Under the pieces are notes generated by a model. That model did not search any database. It was not told the DNA's origin and worked only from the letters and a program-made list of their open reading frames with translations. From Entophlyctis helioformis (Eukaryota > Chytridiomycota > Chytridiomycetes > Chytridiales > Chytriomycetaceae): a DNA stretch of 64,000 nt. This document shows, one piece after another, positions 45,864 through 56,652 of this stretch (position 1 is its first letter; each line of letters begins with the position of its first letter). The position numbers were made by a program, and so were the translations under genes. Location of the stretch: contig JAHLKH010000031.1 in assembly GCA_025526915.1 (NCBI GenBank), forward strand, positions 1 through 64,000, given 5' to 3'.

Positions 45864-47673
45864 ATGCCAGCCCCCATACCGTTCGACCCTCCACGCTTTG
45901 ACCAGCCAGAGGACTTTGTCGCCATCTGCATCGGCGTTGGCTGTTTCCCGCTCGTCTGCTATGCCTGGTACCATGCAGCCCTCGCCTTTTTCAGGACGCA
46001 CAAGCAACTGCCGGGCACGCTGCTCCTGCTCCTCACAGTAGCACTCTTCAGGAACATCGCGACGGTGACCGTGACGTTCCTTTACACGAGCCTTCCGCTT
46101 CTGCTCTTTCGGCTGTGGCTGTTCTGCATCGAGATGTACATCCTGAACGTGTGGATAATGGTAAGGTGTTCTATTGGCTGGCTTGTGTCAGGTTGCTGCG
46201 ACCGTACGTTCAGGTGTCGCCGTAGCAGGCCTACCGGTCTGCATGCTCATTCTTGTGTTTGGAATCTTGCGTCTGCCGTCCCACTCGATCGCGATGCGTT
46301 CTGCCTCTTGGAACGCGCGCGGCACCGCGTTGGATGAATGCTTGCTTGGCCAACGGTGCTACAATGACGTGTTGGTGGCGTACCATCGTGCGGCAATCCT
46401 TGCTTGGCACTCAACACGTTTCGAACAGTTCTTCCTGCTGTGGATGATGAAGAACCTCACGGTATGGATGCTGCCATGCCGTGCCATGCTGTGCCATGCT
46501 GTGCCGTTCTGTGACACTCGATGCCCACTTGGCGTGCCCAGCGGCCACTGACACGCTACGATCGTCGTTTCGTGTGCTGCCCAGTTTGTGTGGCCGTGGG
46601 TTCCGACGGCGTTTGCTGTTGTGATGAACGGCATCTACTTTGGCATGTTCCTGCCACGCGCATTCTACTACACGCTGTTCATGACGCCATCCGAGAACAA
46701 CTGGGCCGCCAAGTGAGTGGCCATCTTCCTCGCGTGTCCTGTATCGGCTGTCGCATTAACCATCCGCCACGTTTCCTGTCCGCCGATGTGCTCTTGCCAG
46801 ATGGTACCACACGACATTCAACCCGTACCGTGAGTGTCGATTGCGACTGCCAAGCTCATTCAACAGCACTTGATCGCTGTGGCTGTGCATGGATACTGAT
46901 CCGTCTTGTTTGCATCCTATCCCATCTCATGCCATCTCATGCACCACACCAGTCCTTGTGGCCAATGTGATCGGTGGCATTATCTGCGGGTTTGTGGTGT
47001 TCACTCTCCACTGGAACGTCAGCAAGCTCGCAGAGCGTCTCGACAACGAACTGTACTCGTCCACTACAAGCAGCAAAGGCACTTCGTCAACCACAAGCAT
47101 TCCGATGCACAGTCAAGACACGCTACCATATCCATCTGCCAATCGCGAGAGCGTGTTCATGCGAGCTGTCAACAGCTACATGACGAACATCAACCAAAAT
47201 CTACCTCAGTCAGCGCTCATCCAGTCGACCGTGTTTTGGCTCACGGTGTATCTGACGTTGTACGTGCTGTTCACGTTTGCCGTGTTTGGGGTATCGTCGC
47301 TCAATGACGTGGTCATCCAGCCTCCACCATCGGCGGGTTGGCGACGTGTGAGTCTCGTGTAGGACCGACTGTGGCTGCATTGTCGTGCACTCGTGTGCTG
47401 ATCATCCATCCATCCATCCATGCATCCGTCCATACCACTTGACAACCGCAACAACCACAACAACAGGCTCAGTCCCTGACGTGCATTGCAGGCCACTTTG
47501 TCATTCTCAACAGCGTGCTCGTGTGGTTCATTGCCAAGAGTCTCAAGGGTCTCCAAGTCATAAATCCAGCGCCACAGCACCGCAGCCCAAAGTCACCGAA
47601 AGCCAAAAGAGCATCCATCAAAGACAATGTAGGATATCATGCAGTTGCCATCAAGGGATCTGCTCCCCACTGA
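45864..47673 (+). CDS. Multi-pass membrane protein, copy 2 (intact)
   Basis: Six exons, 45864-46160, 46429-46461, 46585-46712, 46801-46829, 46953-47347 and 47467-47673, total 1089 nt, giving 362 residues with all phases consistent. Exon 2 is a 33-nt microexon and exon 4 is 29 nt. The start is MPAPIPFDPPRFDQPEDF. Hydrophobic spans include ICIGVGCFPLVCYAWYHAA, LPLLLFRLWLFCIEMYILN, WPWVPTAFAVVMNGIYFGM, ANVIGGIICGFVVFTLHW, LTVYLTLYVLFTFAVFGV and HFVILNSVLVWFIAKSL. A Ser/Lys-rich tail follows. About seven spans and a cytoplasmic tail suggest a receptor- or channel-like protein, but no motif identifies it. The alternative of reading 46192-46461 as one long exon needs a 31-nt intron, and the matching part of copy 1 contains stops. 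Confidence 0.8.
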
Positions 47674-48149
47674 TCCGATGTAATGGACGCATCCGCACTG
47701 TCACAGATCCCCATCATAGAAGCATCCATCGCGGTTGCTCAACCACACGTCACACAATCACTGGATTGAGCAATCTTGTGTCCAAAGCCCTCTCTGACCC
47801 TGGCCGTTGTCGGTACAACCATTTCTTTGTATTATATGCACACATACATTCGATTATAAGCCAATCACGACGCATACACGGCATCAATGAAGCCACACAC
47901 TCTGTTCAGCCTGTGGGCGTTCACTGGACAGCAGCTTGTGTGTCTGCATGCCCCAAGAGTCTGTTCCGCAAGTCCATTGCAAAGCCACACAGGCGGCGTT
48001 GATGCAGCTCTTGAAGTTCCAGCAGTGATCGATCAAGCAGCATCTGCATCTGCATCTGCCTGCTTTGGACTGCCGCTGTGCTGGCTCGCAATGGCAATCT
48101 ACCATAAACGCTTTACTTCCACAAGACAAGCAGACAGAGAAGCGATAGC
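47674..48149. other. Duplicated intergenic spacer
   Basis: No gene. The spacer follows copy 2 and is the inverted counterpart of 19347-19815. Near its right end it contains the antisense of the pseudokinase stop and membrane-anchor codons (48098-48149). Confidence 0.6.
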
Positions 48150-48821
48150 ATGAGATGGGTGAGCACCAGTCACATGCTCGCGAGGCAGTGGAGCCATCTG
48201 GCTTCTGGCGCTGCTGTTCAAGGTTCGCCGCGACACGTGCACAAGCAGATGTGGTTCACGGTGCGATTGACAGGGTTCATACAGCAGCAGCGACGGTGGT
48301 TCAGCATCGTGCGGCCCGAGGTGCTTGCGCTGCGCATGCGGTCGCAGGGCACGCCGTCGGCGTCCAGCGTGCGCTACGTCGTGGTGGATGTCCGCGAGCC
48401 GGCCATGTTCGCCAAGGGCCACATTGCCGGCGCGGTCAATGTGCCAGTCGACGTGCTCACGCAGACGGACAGCTTTGCAGGCGTGTGCGAGATGGTGGGC
48501 CTGGACGTGCAGGCGGCCGGCAGGAGCGACGGCAGCAATGGCACCACGGGCACCACGGGCAGCACGGGCAGCAGGACGGTGCTGCTCTTCCACTGCCAGC
48601 TGTCGCTGATCCGCGGGCCAAGGGCGGCATCGCACGTGGAGCGGCTGCTGGCGTCGCACCGACAGGACGGACGGCCGCTGGAGCCGCCGCCTGGCAGTCA
48701 GCATGGCAGTCAGCCAGACCCGCAGCCCGCAGCGGTCGAGATCGGCCTGCTCGACGGCGGCTTCAAGGGCTGGCAGGGCTGGCAGGCACGAAGCGCTTCC
48801 AATACAGACGCCGCTGCTTGA
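48150..48821 (+). CDS. Cdc25/Acr2-like rhodanese-fold phosphatase
   Basis: Single exon of 223 codons. The rhodanese fold is visible: SSVRYVVVDVREPAMFAKG, HIAGAVNVPVDVL, then the active-site loop FHCQLSLIRGPRAA, a HCX5R signature in which the loop size fits the small Cdc25/Acr2 (Ibp1-like) group. The C-terminus ends EIGLLDGGFKGWQGW, as expected. These enzymes are protein tyrosine phosphatases or arsenate reductases. A Gly/Thr/Ser repeat (GTTGTTGSTGS) sits before the active site, and another insert after it. The ATG at 48150 lies within sequence antisense to a duplicated pseudokinase tail, so the first dozen residues are of recent origin. A later ATG (MWFTVRLTG, 48249) may be the functional start. 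Confidence 0.8.
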   Translation: MRWVSTSHMLARQWSHLASGAAVQGSPRHVHKQMWFTVRLTGFIQQQRRWFSIVRPEVLALRMRSQGTPSASSVRYVVVDVREPAMFAKGHIAGAVNVPVDVLTQTDSFAGVCEMVGLDVQAAGRSDGSNGTTGTTGSTGSRTVLLFHCQLSLIRGPRAASHVERLLASHRQDGRPLEPPPGSQHGSQPDPQPAAVEIGLLDGGFKGWQGWQARSASNTDAAA

Positions 48822-48873
48822 GATCCGTATTGGCGGGCTGCTTTCCCGCACATCACAAACACACGCAGCGCAC

Positions 48874-50583
48874 ATGTCGTCGTTCCGGGCACGGGCCAGG
48901 CTGCGCAGACTGACGCTGTGCGTGGCCGTCACGCTGTCGGCCGCCTGGCTGACGGGCATGCTGGCGTGGCTGCCGTCGGTCGGCCAGAGCCTGTGAGTCT
49001 CCAGCCCACTTGCCTGCCCGCCTGCCCTCCTGCCTGCCTGCCAATCCGCCCGCTGGCTCGCTCACCCGCTTTGCGTGCCAGTCACAACGACATCCAGCAG
49101 GCAGCCGCCGCCGAGGCGCAGCGCAGCCGAGCATTCACAGACCCGCAAGGCCGCTTCTGGCTGTCGTCGGCATTCTACAACACAAGCGCGGGCGACAAGC
49201 TGACCCGCACACACGATGTGTCGGATGCGCTCGTAGCCATGTGGCTGCGGGCCGAGATCTACGAGTCGGCGCTTCGGGCCGTCGCGCCGTCCGACTACAT
49301 GGCGCTCAGACGCCGCTCGACGCTCTTCCGCGACATGTACACTGCCCTCCATTCGCACGGCGTCGTTGAACTCGGCCTGCCCGTGAGCCGCCTGGAGGCG
49401 GCCGTGTACCCGTGGCTCGACCGTGGCGGCAAATGGTCAAGCGTGGCCCAGATGGCGGCCTCGTTCAAAGGCCGCGGCATTGTCATGGCGTCGGGAGTCT
49501 GGCATTCGAAGCTCGCCCTGCATGCTGCCACCGTTGTGCGTCAGCTGGGCTGCCATCTGCCCATCGAGCTCTACTATTCGGGCGAGGCGGATCTGCCTGC
49601 GCAGATACGCGCGGTGCTGGAAACAGTGCCCGGGCTCAAGACGGTCGACCTGAGCACCATCGTGGATACGGTGTCGCCCGGTGTGAGCGGATGGGCAGTC
49701 AAGCCGTACGCGATGCTCGTATCGTCGTTTGAGGAGATCATCTTCATTGACGCGGACGCTCTGTTCTTCCAACGCCCTGACGTCCTGTTCGAGTCGGCCG
49801 CCTACCGCGAAACGGGAGCCGTCTTTTTCATGGACCGCACGCTGTATCCTGGTGCGGAGACGGCGTCGCGACAGTTTTTCCTGGACATGGTGCCGCAGCC
49901 GTCCGAGTATGCCCACAGGGCTGGCCGTCTGGTGCCGAGGCTGTCGATCCATGAGGGCGAGTCTGGCGTGATCGTCTGGGACAAGCGACGCAGCCTGCAC
50001 GCCATGCTGCTGTCGTGCGTCATGAACTCGAGTCCGTACCGTGACGAAATGTACAAGGCATACCATGGTAAGCATGTCCGACTGACTGCTCTTGTTTTGT
50101 TTTTGGCCCTCGTCCATGTCGAGCTGCTCCACTCTGACCATGACTGCCAATGCAACCGCAGGCGATAAGGAATCGTACTGGATCGCACACGAGGCACTCA
50201 ATATGCCGTACCGATGGCTGCCGGGCGGTGGCGGCGCGATCGGGTTTGTCAAGGCCAACACGCTCAATCTCGCCAACCCCATCACGATCTGCGGCGGCCT
50301 GTACCACACGGACGAGCAGTGGCGGCCGCTGTGGTTCAATGGCGGCATCATGCGCAACAAGTACACGACCCAGGGCCAGGTGGGCATGAACCTGACGCAC
50401 TGGGCAGTCGATCGCACGTTCCGCGGGACGACCTGGGAGTGGGAAACGGACGACATGCCGTTTTGTCTGACGCCTGAGCAGCCGGGCCGCGATATCGGCA
50501 AGCTGACGGCGGACGAGCGCGACGTGGCAGACATGATGCTGCGTGTATGGATCGAACAGAACCCGTCGGCTCCCCAGCCGTAG
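48874..50583 (+). CDS. Alpha-1,3-mannosyltransferase-like protein (GT71, MNN1 type)
   Basis: Three exons, 48874-48992, 49082-50067 and 50162-50583, total 1527 nt, giving 508 residues. Exon 1 encodes a short basic tail and a signal anchor (LTLCVAVTLSAAWLTGMLA), giving a type II Golgi topology. The luminal domain has GRGIVMASGVWHSKLALHA, LPIELYYSGEADLP, VSSFEEIIFIDADALFF with the DxD metal site at about residue 263, ESGVIVWDKRRSLHAML, and LNMPYRWLPGGGGAIGFV. GT71 enzymes add terminal mannose to fungal cell-wall and secreted glycoproteins. AATAAA at 50714-50719 is the probable 3' signal. Confidence 0.9.
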
Positions 50584-50713
50584 AGTCGGGATACATGGCT
50601 TCTGTGTTTCTGTACTTCTGTGTGTGTGCACTGCAAAAGCTAAAATGCCTATAAAAGTAACATGTAACTGGACATTGAAGCACAAGTGTTTGTATTCGTA
50701 GCCTGATGCACAC

Positions 50714-50719
50714 AATAAA
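50714..50719 (+). terminator. Polyadenylation signal of the GT71 gene
   Basis: AATAAA about 130 bases after the GT71 stop. Confidence 0.55.
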
Positions 50720-50865
50720 AGTATCAGATGTGATGATGGTAATGGAGATGGCCGTAGGGATGACATGATAAGATGAATAAGTGACAAGAGTCATAGCTTA
50801 GATGGCGAGAGAGAAAAACGGGAGGGAGACAGCCGGGAGAGAGAGCTAGACTGCCGGCCGCGCAA

Positions 50866-51055
50866 TTAGGCGTTGGACACCAGAGTGGCAGACGAAGGGG
50901 CAGAGGCAGCGGCAGCAGGCTTGCTCTGGGCAAGACGCTCGCGGTCGGCGGCCATGATGGGGGGAGTCGGGGGACCCCAGCCAAGGACCGAGCGGACGGC
51001 GAGCTCGATGCACGAGAACAGGATCAGACCGACCTTGGAGAAGTGTACGCTGTGA
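50866..51055 (-). other. Possible terminal exon of a small membrane protein
   Basis: After an acceptor-like CTCACAG at about 51056 the minus strand reads VHFSKVGLILFSCIELAVRS, then WGPPTPPIM and an Ala/Ser-rich end to a stop at 50866. The hydrophobic stretch could span a membrane. No upstream exon or ATG could be placed between it and the exchanger gene, whose poly(A) signal is at 51079-51084. It may be a small single-span protein with a short 5' exon, or an alternative last exon of the exchanger. Confidence 0.3.
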
Positions 51056-51078
51056 GTCAAGCGGATCCACGAGCGACT

Positions 51079-51084
51079 TTTATT
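51079..51084 (-). terminator. Polyadenylation signal of the Na+/H+ exchanger gene
   Basis: AATAAA on the minus strand about 190 bases after the exchanger stop. Confidence 0.45.
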
Positions 51085-51269
51085 GCGTCGGCTGCCAGCG
51101 GCTGCTGAGAATTTTCGCAGCCTCCTTGGTCTCGTGGATGGGGCTGGCGAGTGCTTGGCGAGCGATAAGGCCGCACTGGTGAATGTTGATCCTGAACCTT
51201 TTTCCTGCCGTCCACGAGACCACGGAACCACGAGATTCCAGATCATCCAGATCCAGATCCAGATCCAGA

Positions 51270-54200
51270 CTACGAGGGGCCAGGTGGCCGTCCGCCCGCC
51301 CCATTCCCGCTCGGGGCAGATCGCACGGGCGATGTCGAGGCGGCGGTTGGCGCCAGACGCACACGGACAGGTGCGGGGCTCCACGGCCGGCCGTCGGCTC
51401 CCACAAACACTTCGCCGTCATCCTCGGCGTCGTCTGGCCCGTTGCCGTCCATGCTGGCGCGGCCGTGTCGACTGCCTCGGCCGGCATCTCGGCGCGTGCC
51501 CGAGGTGCTGGACAGACCGGCCAAGCCGGCCAGGCCGCCGAGAACGCCGCTGAAGCTGGACGCGAGACTGCCCGATGGTCGTGCTGGCTGCGTGTCCTGT
51601 GAGATGGTTGCTGTGCTGGCGTGCGCTGACCGGCGACCAGACGACACGGTGTTGTGCAAACTCCCTTGGCTGGACTGCAGAGTGGCGGTCGTGCTGGCAG
51701 CGGTCTTGAAGCGCGGTGGTTGTGACTGTGGTTGGGGCTGTGGTGGCGGTTGTGGTTGTGCACCAGAGGGCAGCGGCATCGACGATGTCAATATGGACTT
51801 GCCAAACACGCGGCCGCCCGGTCTGACGCCACTGGCACCGTGCTGCCCCAGCACACCGCCCGCCTCGTGCGCGTCGTCGGTCCATCCATGCCCGGTCCCG
51901 CCCGGCGGCAATAACAGCTCCTGCGACGGGCTCATGCGTTCGGTGCCTGCGCGTCGCTGCTGCTGCTGCTGTTGCTGTAAGTGCAGGTGCAGATACTGTT
52001 GGCGCGACAGCGGACGCGACCCGCGACGGCGTGTCCATCCTGTCTGCGTAAACAGCGGCTTGAGGTACCGTGCATCAAAGCTCAGGAACCAGTGCTCCAT
52101 GTCGTCGTCAGAGACGGTGCGTGTAACGGTGGCCGCCGCCGCCATGGTGGCACTCGTGGGCAAGACGGGCGGTCGGCCGTGCTGCTGCCGCCATCCGCTC
52201 GATGGATGCAGCGGTAGGTGCTGCAACCCCATATCGATTGACCCAGAGCGGGACGCATGAGCACGGTGGCCATCGGCTGCTGGTGCTGCCGATCCGCCCT
52301 GGAACGTGTTATTGTCGTCATCGTCGTCGTCGTAGTCGGTGGAATCGCGGACCGGCCGCCCTCTGCCTGCTCTCTCTGCCCCGCCCACCGTGGATCGACG
52401 CGATGATGACCATTCACCACCGCCACCGTCGTTATCGTCACCGTCGCCCAGGCCGCTGTACCGCGACGGCACGTAGCCGTACGCGTACCCGCCGTCATCG
52501 TGATCCTCGTCGCTCGAGTCCGAGTCGAGCGCGCTGCCGTCCCTCTGTTTGGTTTTCACGCCTGTGCGGATGCCCAGCCGCTCGATCGCGAGTTTGGTCG
52601 TGCCGCCCAGCAGAACGACACTGACGACACACACGACGAGCGTCGTCGTGCGAATGACCGGACCGGCGGCGCCTTCGACGTCGTAGGCGAGTGCGAATGC
52701 AATGGCACCTCGGAGTCCGGCCCACCAGATCATGAGCTGGTGGTTGCGCGGAATGACGGCTGTGCTGTCGGATACGGCGGTCGAGACGTCAGACAGGGAC
52801 AGACGCGGCCGCTTGGACCAGCGGTAGGCGACCAGGTTGATGAGCTCGGCGAGCGGCACCGTCGACACGTATCTCGCAAACATGATGATCGTCTGTCGCA
52901 GCACGCGCATGCGAGCGAGTCAGTCAACAGTCTGCAACCTGCAACCTGGCATCTGCACGGAGGACGGGGAAACTCCTCCAATCTCCTCCCATCTCTCCCA
53001 ACCCACCAGCATGAACAGAATCAGGGCCGGGTAAAAGACTTCGTCGGTCTTGGTAAACAGTGTCACGCCCAGGTAAATGAACACAAAGTTCTCGCTCATC
53101 TGCGACAGCACCCTGAACATGTACTTTGTCGTGCGGCGTCCGCGCAGACTCATGTTGTCATAGGCGTAGTGCTTGAGGATGATGCCGCAAAACAGCAGCG
53201 AGACGATGCCAGAGAGCTGGATGGCGTTGGAGAGCAGGTACGACGAGTAGGCAATAAGCAGGACGAGGCAGGACTCGAGGGACGGATACAGGTGCAGATG
53301 TGTGTGCTTGAGGAGCAGTGCACAGATCAGCGCGATAATGACGCCGATGAGGACCGAGCCGGAGAAGACGGCGAAAAAGGACGCGGCTCCTTCGAGCAGC
53401 GATTCGACCGTGAGCGGCTTCCCCTGGAACTTGCCGAGTGTCCTAACATCAACATCCATACCAAGACGCGCGCGTGTCAGCACATCGTCCCGTGTGCACT
53501 CTGCAGCGACACATGGCAATCAACGCGCGGGACTTACGCAAACAGCACAATGGCGACCGAGTCGTTGAGCAGCGACTCGCCAAAGATGATGGCGTACAAC
53601 TTGGGATCGACCTTGAGCTGGTTGAAGATGGACAGCACGGTCACGGGGTCGGTGGACGACAGGATGGCGCCAAACACAAAACAGTCGAGGAACGACATGT
53701 TGAGGTTGTGGATGCCTGTCAGCACGAACATGTAAACGAGCACACTGGTGTGCAGGTTGGTGTGTGTAAGGGGAGTCCGTCAGCTGATTGTGTTTGTGTG
53801 TTGATGAGAAGGCCAGCGACGACGCACCCGATGATGATGGTTGACACAAACGTGCCTATAAAGGCGAAGATCAGAATTGATCCAAAGTTTTTGAAAAAGT
53901 AGCGCTGTCGACGAGCAGCCAGTGCGTGAGTCTTGGCATGAACACGCATACACAAACATGCACATCTTGAACGTGGACAAGTGGCGTACCCGCTTCATGT
54001 CGTAGCCCGAATGCAGGATGATGGGTGGCAGCAGCAGGTTGAAAAAGTATCGATGGTCGAATGTCACCATTCGCTGAATGCCCGTGGCTGTGTGCGATGC
54101 GTGGTGGGTGTCAGTCAGACAGCGACGTGCGTGAGTGTGCTGAGCAGCACAGAACACGATGCCAAGGATGTGCACCGCGCTGGTTCGGCTCGTGCTGGCC

Positions 54201-54746
54201 ACACGCATCCAAGCATCAACGGAGCGTCATCTGGCCCGTTCATCGTCGGCGAGATCCCAAGCCAAGCACGAGGCGATGCGCAGCGGAAGGGCAGACGCAG
54301 ATGCATCGAGGGCGGTGACAAGACAAGGGTCGCATGTGCTTCATGGTTCGCATCGAGAGACCAGGCCAGCAGGCATGCAGATCCACACAGATCCCGCACA
54401 CGGCGACATCAACCAGGGGCAGACAAGGGGGCGGGCGAGCGGGCGACGCACCGGGCGAGAAGCGGATGGCCGCGCCGACGAGCGAGCCCAGCAGGATGGA
54501 CACTACGGTCTCGTGGATGAACCGGATCTGGCGACGTTGCAGGACGTACGACGTCAGGAGGATTGTGACAAGGATGCTGATGAGAATGAGGATGGCCCAC
54601 GACGCCGAGATTTCCTCTTGGGTGGCGGGCAGCGGCGAGTGGCTCGGCAGCGGTGCGCTGGGCAGCGACGGCGACGGCATCAGCGTCGGCGACGGTGACG
54701 GTGACGCGGGCGGCCACGGCGACGGCAGCGGTGACGGCTGGTCCAT
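51270..54746 (-). CDS. Na+/H+ exchanger, endosomal Nhx1/NHE type
   Basis: Six exons: 54746-54452, 54087-53990, 53904-53828, 53744-53538, 53442-53007, 52892-51270. They total 2736 nt, giving 911 residues in one frame. Conserved CPA1 motifs: [18 protein letters not shown] (amiloride region), [33 protein letters not shown] with the ion-binding ND pair, [16 protein letters not shown] and [14 protein letters not shown]. These resemble NHE6/7/9 and yeast Nhx1, which exchange Na+ or K+ for H+ in endosomal or vacuolar membranes. The N-terminus is Pro/Ser-rich. The C-terminal tail of roughly 400 residues is disordered, with Asp, Ser and Gln runs (a [11 protein letters not shown] stretch). The first intron begins GTGCGT. 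Confidence 0.92.
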
Positions 54747-54796
54747 GTTCAACAAGTGTGATGTGTCGGCGGAGTTTACAGATATTGGTCGAAGAG

Positions 54797-54802
54797 TTTA
54801 TT
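54797..54802 (-). terminator. Polyadenylation signal of the FBXO3-like gene
   Basis: AATAAA on the minus strand in the 83-bp gap between the FBXO3-like stop (54830) and the exchanger ATG (54746). Confidence 0.6.
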
Positions 54803-54829
54803 GGTCGATGCATCCAAGGATTCATGTGG

Positions 54830-56427
54830 CTACGGCGCCGGCGCCGGCCATTCCCACACGCTGAACGACATCTCAGACGGACTGTACGACTGCGCCATGT
54901 GCTCATACAGAGCGACGTTGGGTGGCGGCAGCGCGAGCGTGAATGCCGGGATCGGCACCGTGAAGGGCGGCAGCTGCTCGCCGTGCGGGCCGAGGGCCGA
55001 GAACACGTACTCGCCCTGCATGTGGTCCAGCTCTTCGTTGTCCTGCTCGGGACACAGCGACACGTATGTAAACTCTCGTTGCGTGGCTGCACCGTGCGTG
55101 GAGTCAGCGCGTGTCTGTAAAAGTCTGCACATGGACAGATGGAATGGCGGGTGCACTTGCCCGAAAAGACTGGAAACGCGCCGATCACACCAGGCCCGGC
55201 GGCATACTCTTTGAGGCCCGACTTGAACGAGATGGTCCACTTGCGACTGAGGAGCTGGCATCCGCTCAGCAACGATGCGTCGGGCTCGAATGTAATGCGG
55301 ATCTGGTACGCCATGCAGAGGTCTGCGTCTCCGAGCAGGTCTCCGTGCGGCAGGGTCGAGACCTGCACTTGCACGCCATTCGTGAGCGGGCCAGTGAACA
55401 CGGCCGGCCCTCTGTTGGAAAACATGGAGATGCCGCGAACGGGATGCACCGTGTACATGGTCTGCGACTCGAGCTGCGCGACGTACTCTTGCAGAATGTC
55501 CGAGAACTCGCCCAGATCGTAGTTGGATCTCCTGTCTGCGCACCCATCCAAGCATCCATTCATCCATGCGTCCAGTGTGAGTGGAGGCATCCAAGCAGCG
55601 AGTGCACCGCGCATCGGCTACCTTTGGGACTCGTGTTGACGAGGTGGCCGTACAGCGGCACGGACGGCGTCAGAGAGATGCCGCGGTTGAGGACACGGCC
55701 AGCGGGCCCGCCATCCAAGAAGCCCAGGAGCATGGCTCCCGTGCGGTCCTGCACCAGGAAGGGATCGCGCAGCCGGCGCACACAGACCTGCGTGTACGCG
55801 GCGTAGGAGCCAAACAGGCCGGGAGCACGACCGCGTTGGCGCGCGCTGAAGAGACAGTAGAAGAGGATGAGCTCGCGCACGCTGCGGATGTGGCCGTGGG
55901 CCTTGAACAGGTCTGCGTAGACAGACGGGCAGCGGGCGGGCGGATCGAGCGATCCAAGGATAGACGCTGCATTGTTGGCAACCAGGGTGGCGCGCAGCCT
56001 GGACGCGAGGGCCTTGATGCGGGGAAACTCTTGCAGGAACGGTCTGAAGGCGACGACGTGTTCCTTGAGGCGATCTCTGTGCGACGCTGGTGGTGCAAGT
56101 GTTGGCGTTGTTGTAGGTGTTGCTGTGGGTGTTGGTTGTGCTGTTGGTGTTGTGGTTGTGGTTGCAGCCGTGCGCGGCCGCTTGGCATCACGAGCAGCAG
56201 CAGGATCATCAGTCGGATCATCACGAAAAGGAGAAGCACACGAGCAGCGCAGGCGGGGGCAGCACGTCGATGGCGTGGCGGCGGCACAGGGCGACCCAGA
56301 TGCACGGCTGCGAGACGGCGCGGTGCCAGTGGCGGCAGACGGCGTCGCAGCGCAGCACGTCGGGCAGCGATAGCGCCGGGTCGCTGAGCACGAGCGCGAG
56401 CAGCTCGAGGGGCAGGCGGGCGGCCAT
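54830..56427 (-). CDS. FBXO3-like F-box, SUKH and ApaG domain protein
   Basis: Exons 56427-56225, 56076-55622, 55535 to about 55157, and a last exon from about 55089 to 54830. The F-box (AARLPLELLALVLSDPALSL, CRHWHRAV) is followed by a SUKH/SMI1-like region (GSYAAYTQVCVRRL, DYDLGEFSDILQEYVAQL-type end) and an ApaG fold (YQIRITFEPDASL, LLSRKWTISFKSG, GPGVIGAFP, REFTYVSL, MQGEYVF). This domain set matches animal FBXO3, the substrate adaptor of an SCF ubiquitin ligase. The first three junctions are in phase. The last junction fits only with a donor some 24 bases further on, or with a one-base indel. It is divergent from the SulP gene, 93 bp between ATGs. Confidence 0.82.
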
Positions 56428-56520
56428 GGGCGTGGGCTGGGCGTTGTTGCTTGTGTAGTTGACCTTTCGGTCAGAGTTGTTAGACAAGTTGTTAGACCGG
56501 TTGTGGCAAAGCGTCCCAGA

Positions 56521-56621
56521 ATGTCCCGCATACACATACACGGCAACCACGGCCACGACGACGACGACGACGATGACGGCCACGACGGCCACGACGAGAC
56601 GTCGTCGCTGCTGTCGCCAGT

Positions 56622-56652
<31 letters not shown>

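Larger units (their letters stand above)
45864..48172. repeat. Inverted segmental duplication, arm 2
   Basis: Reverse-complement partner of 19300-21641: membrane gene, downstream spacer, and at 48098-48172 the antisense of the final codons of the pseudokinase, including the block encoding its membrane anchor and stop. The first codons of the Cdc25-like gene fall within this end. Confidence 0.85.

Noticed and set aside
46174..46551. Plus-strand frame with a hydrophobic stretch, considered as an exon of membrane gene copy 2
   Set aside because: Needs a 31-nt intron, and the matching region of copy 1 has stops; the 33-nt microexon model fits both copies.
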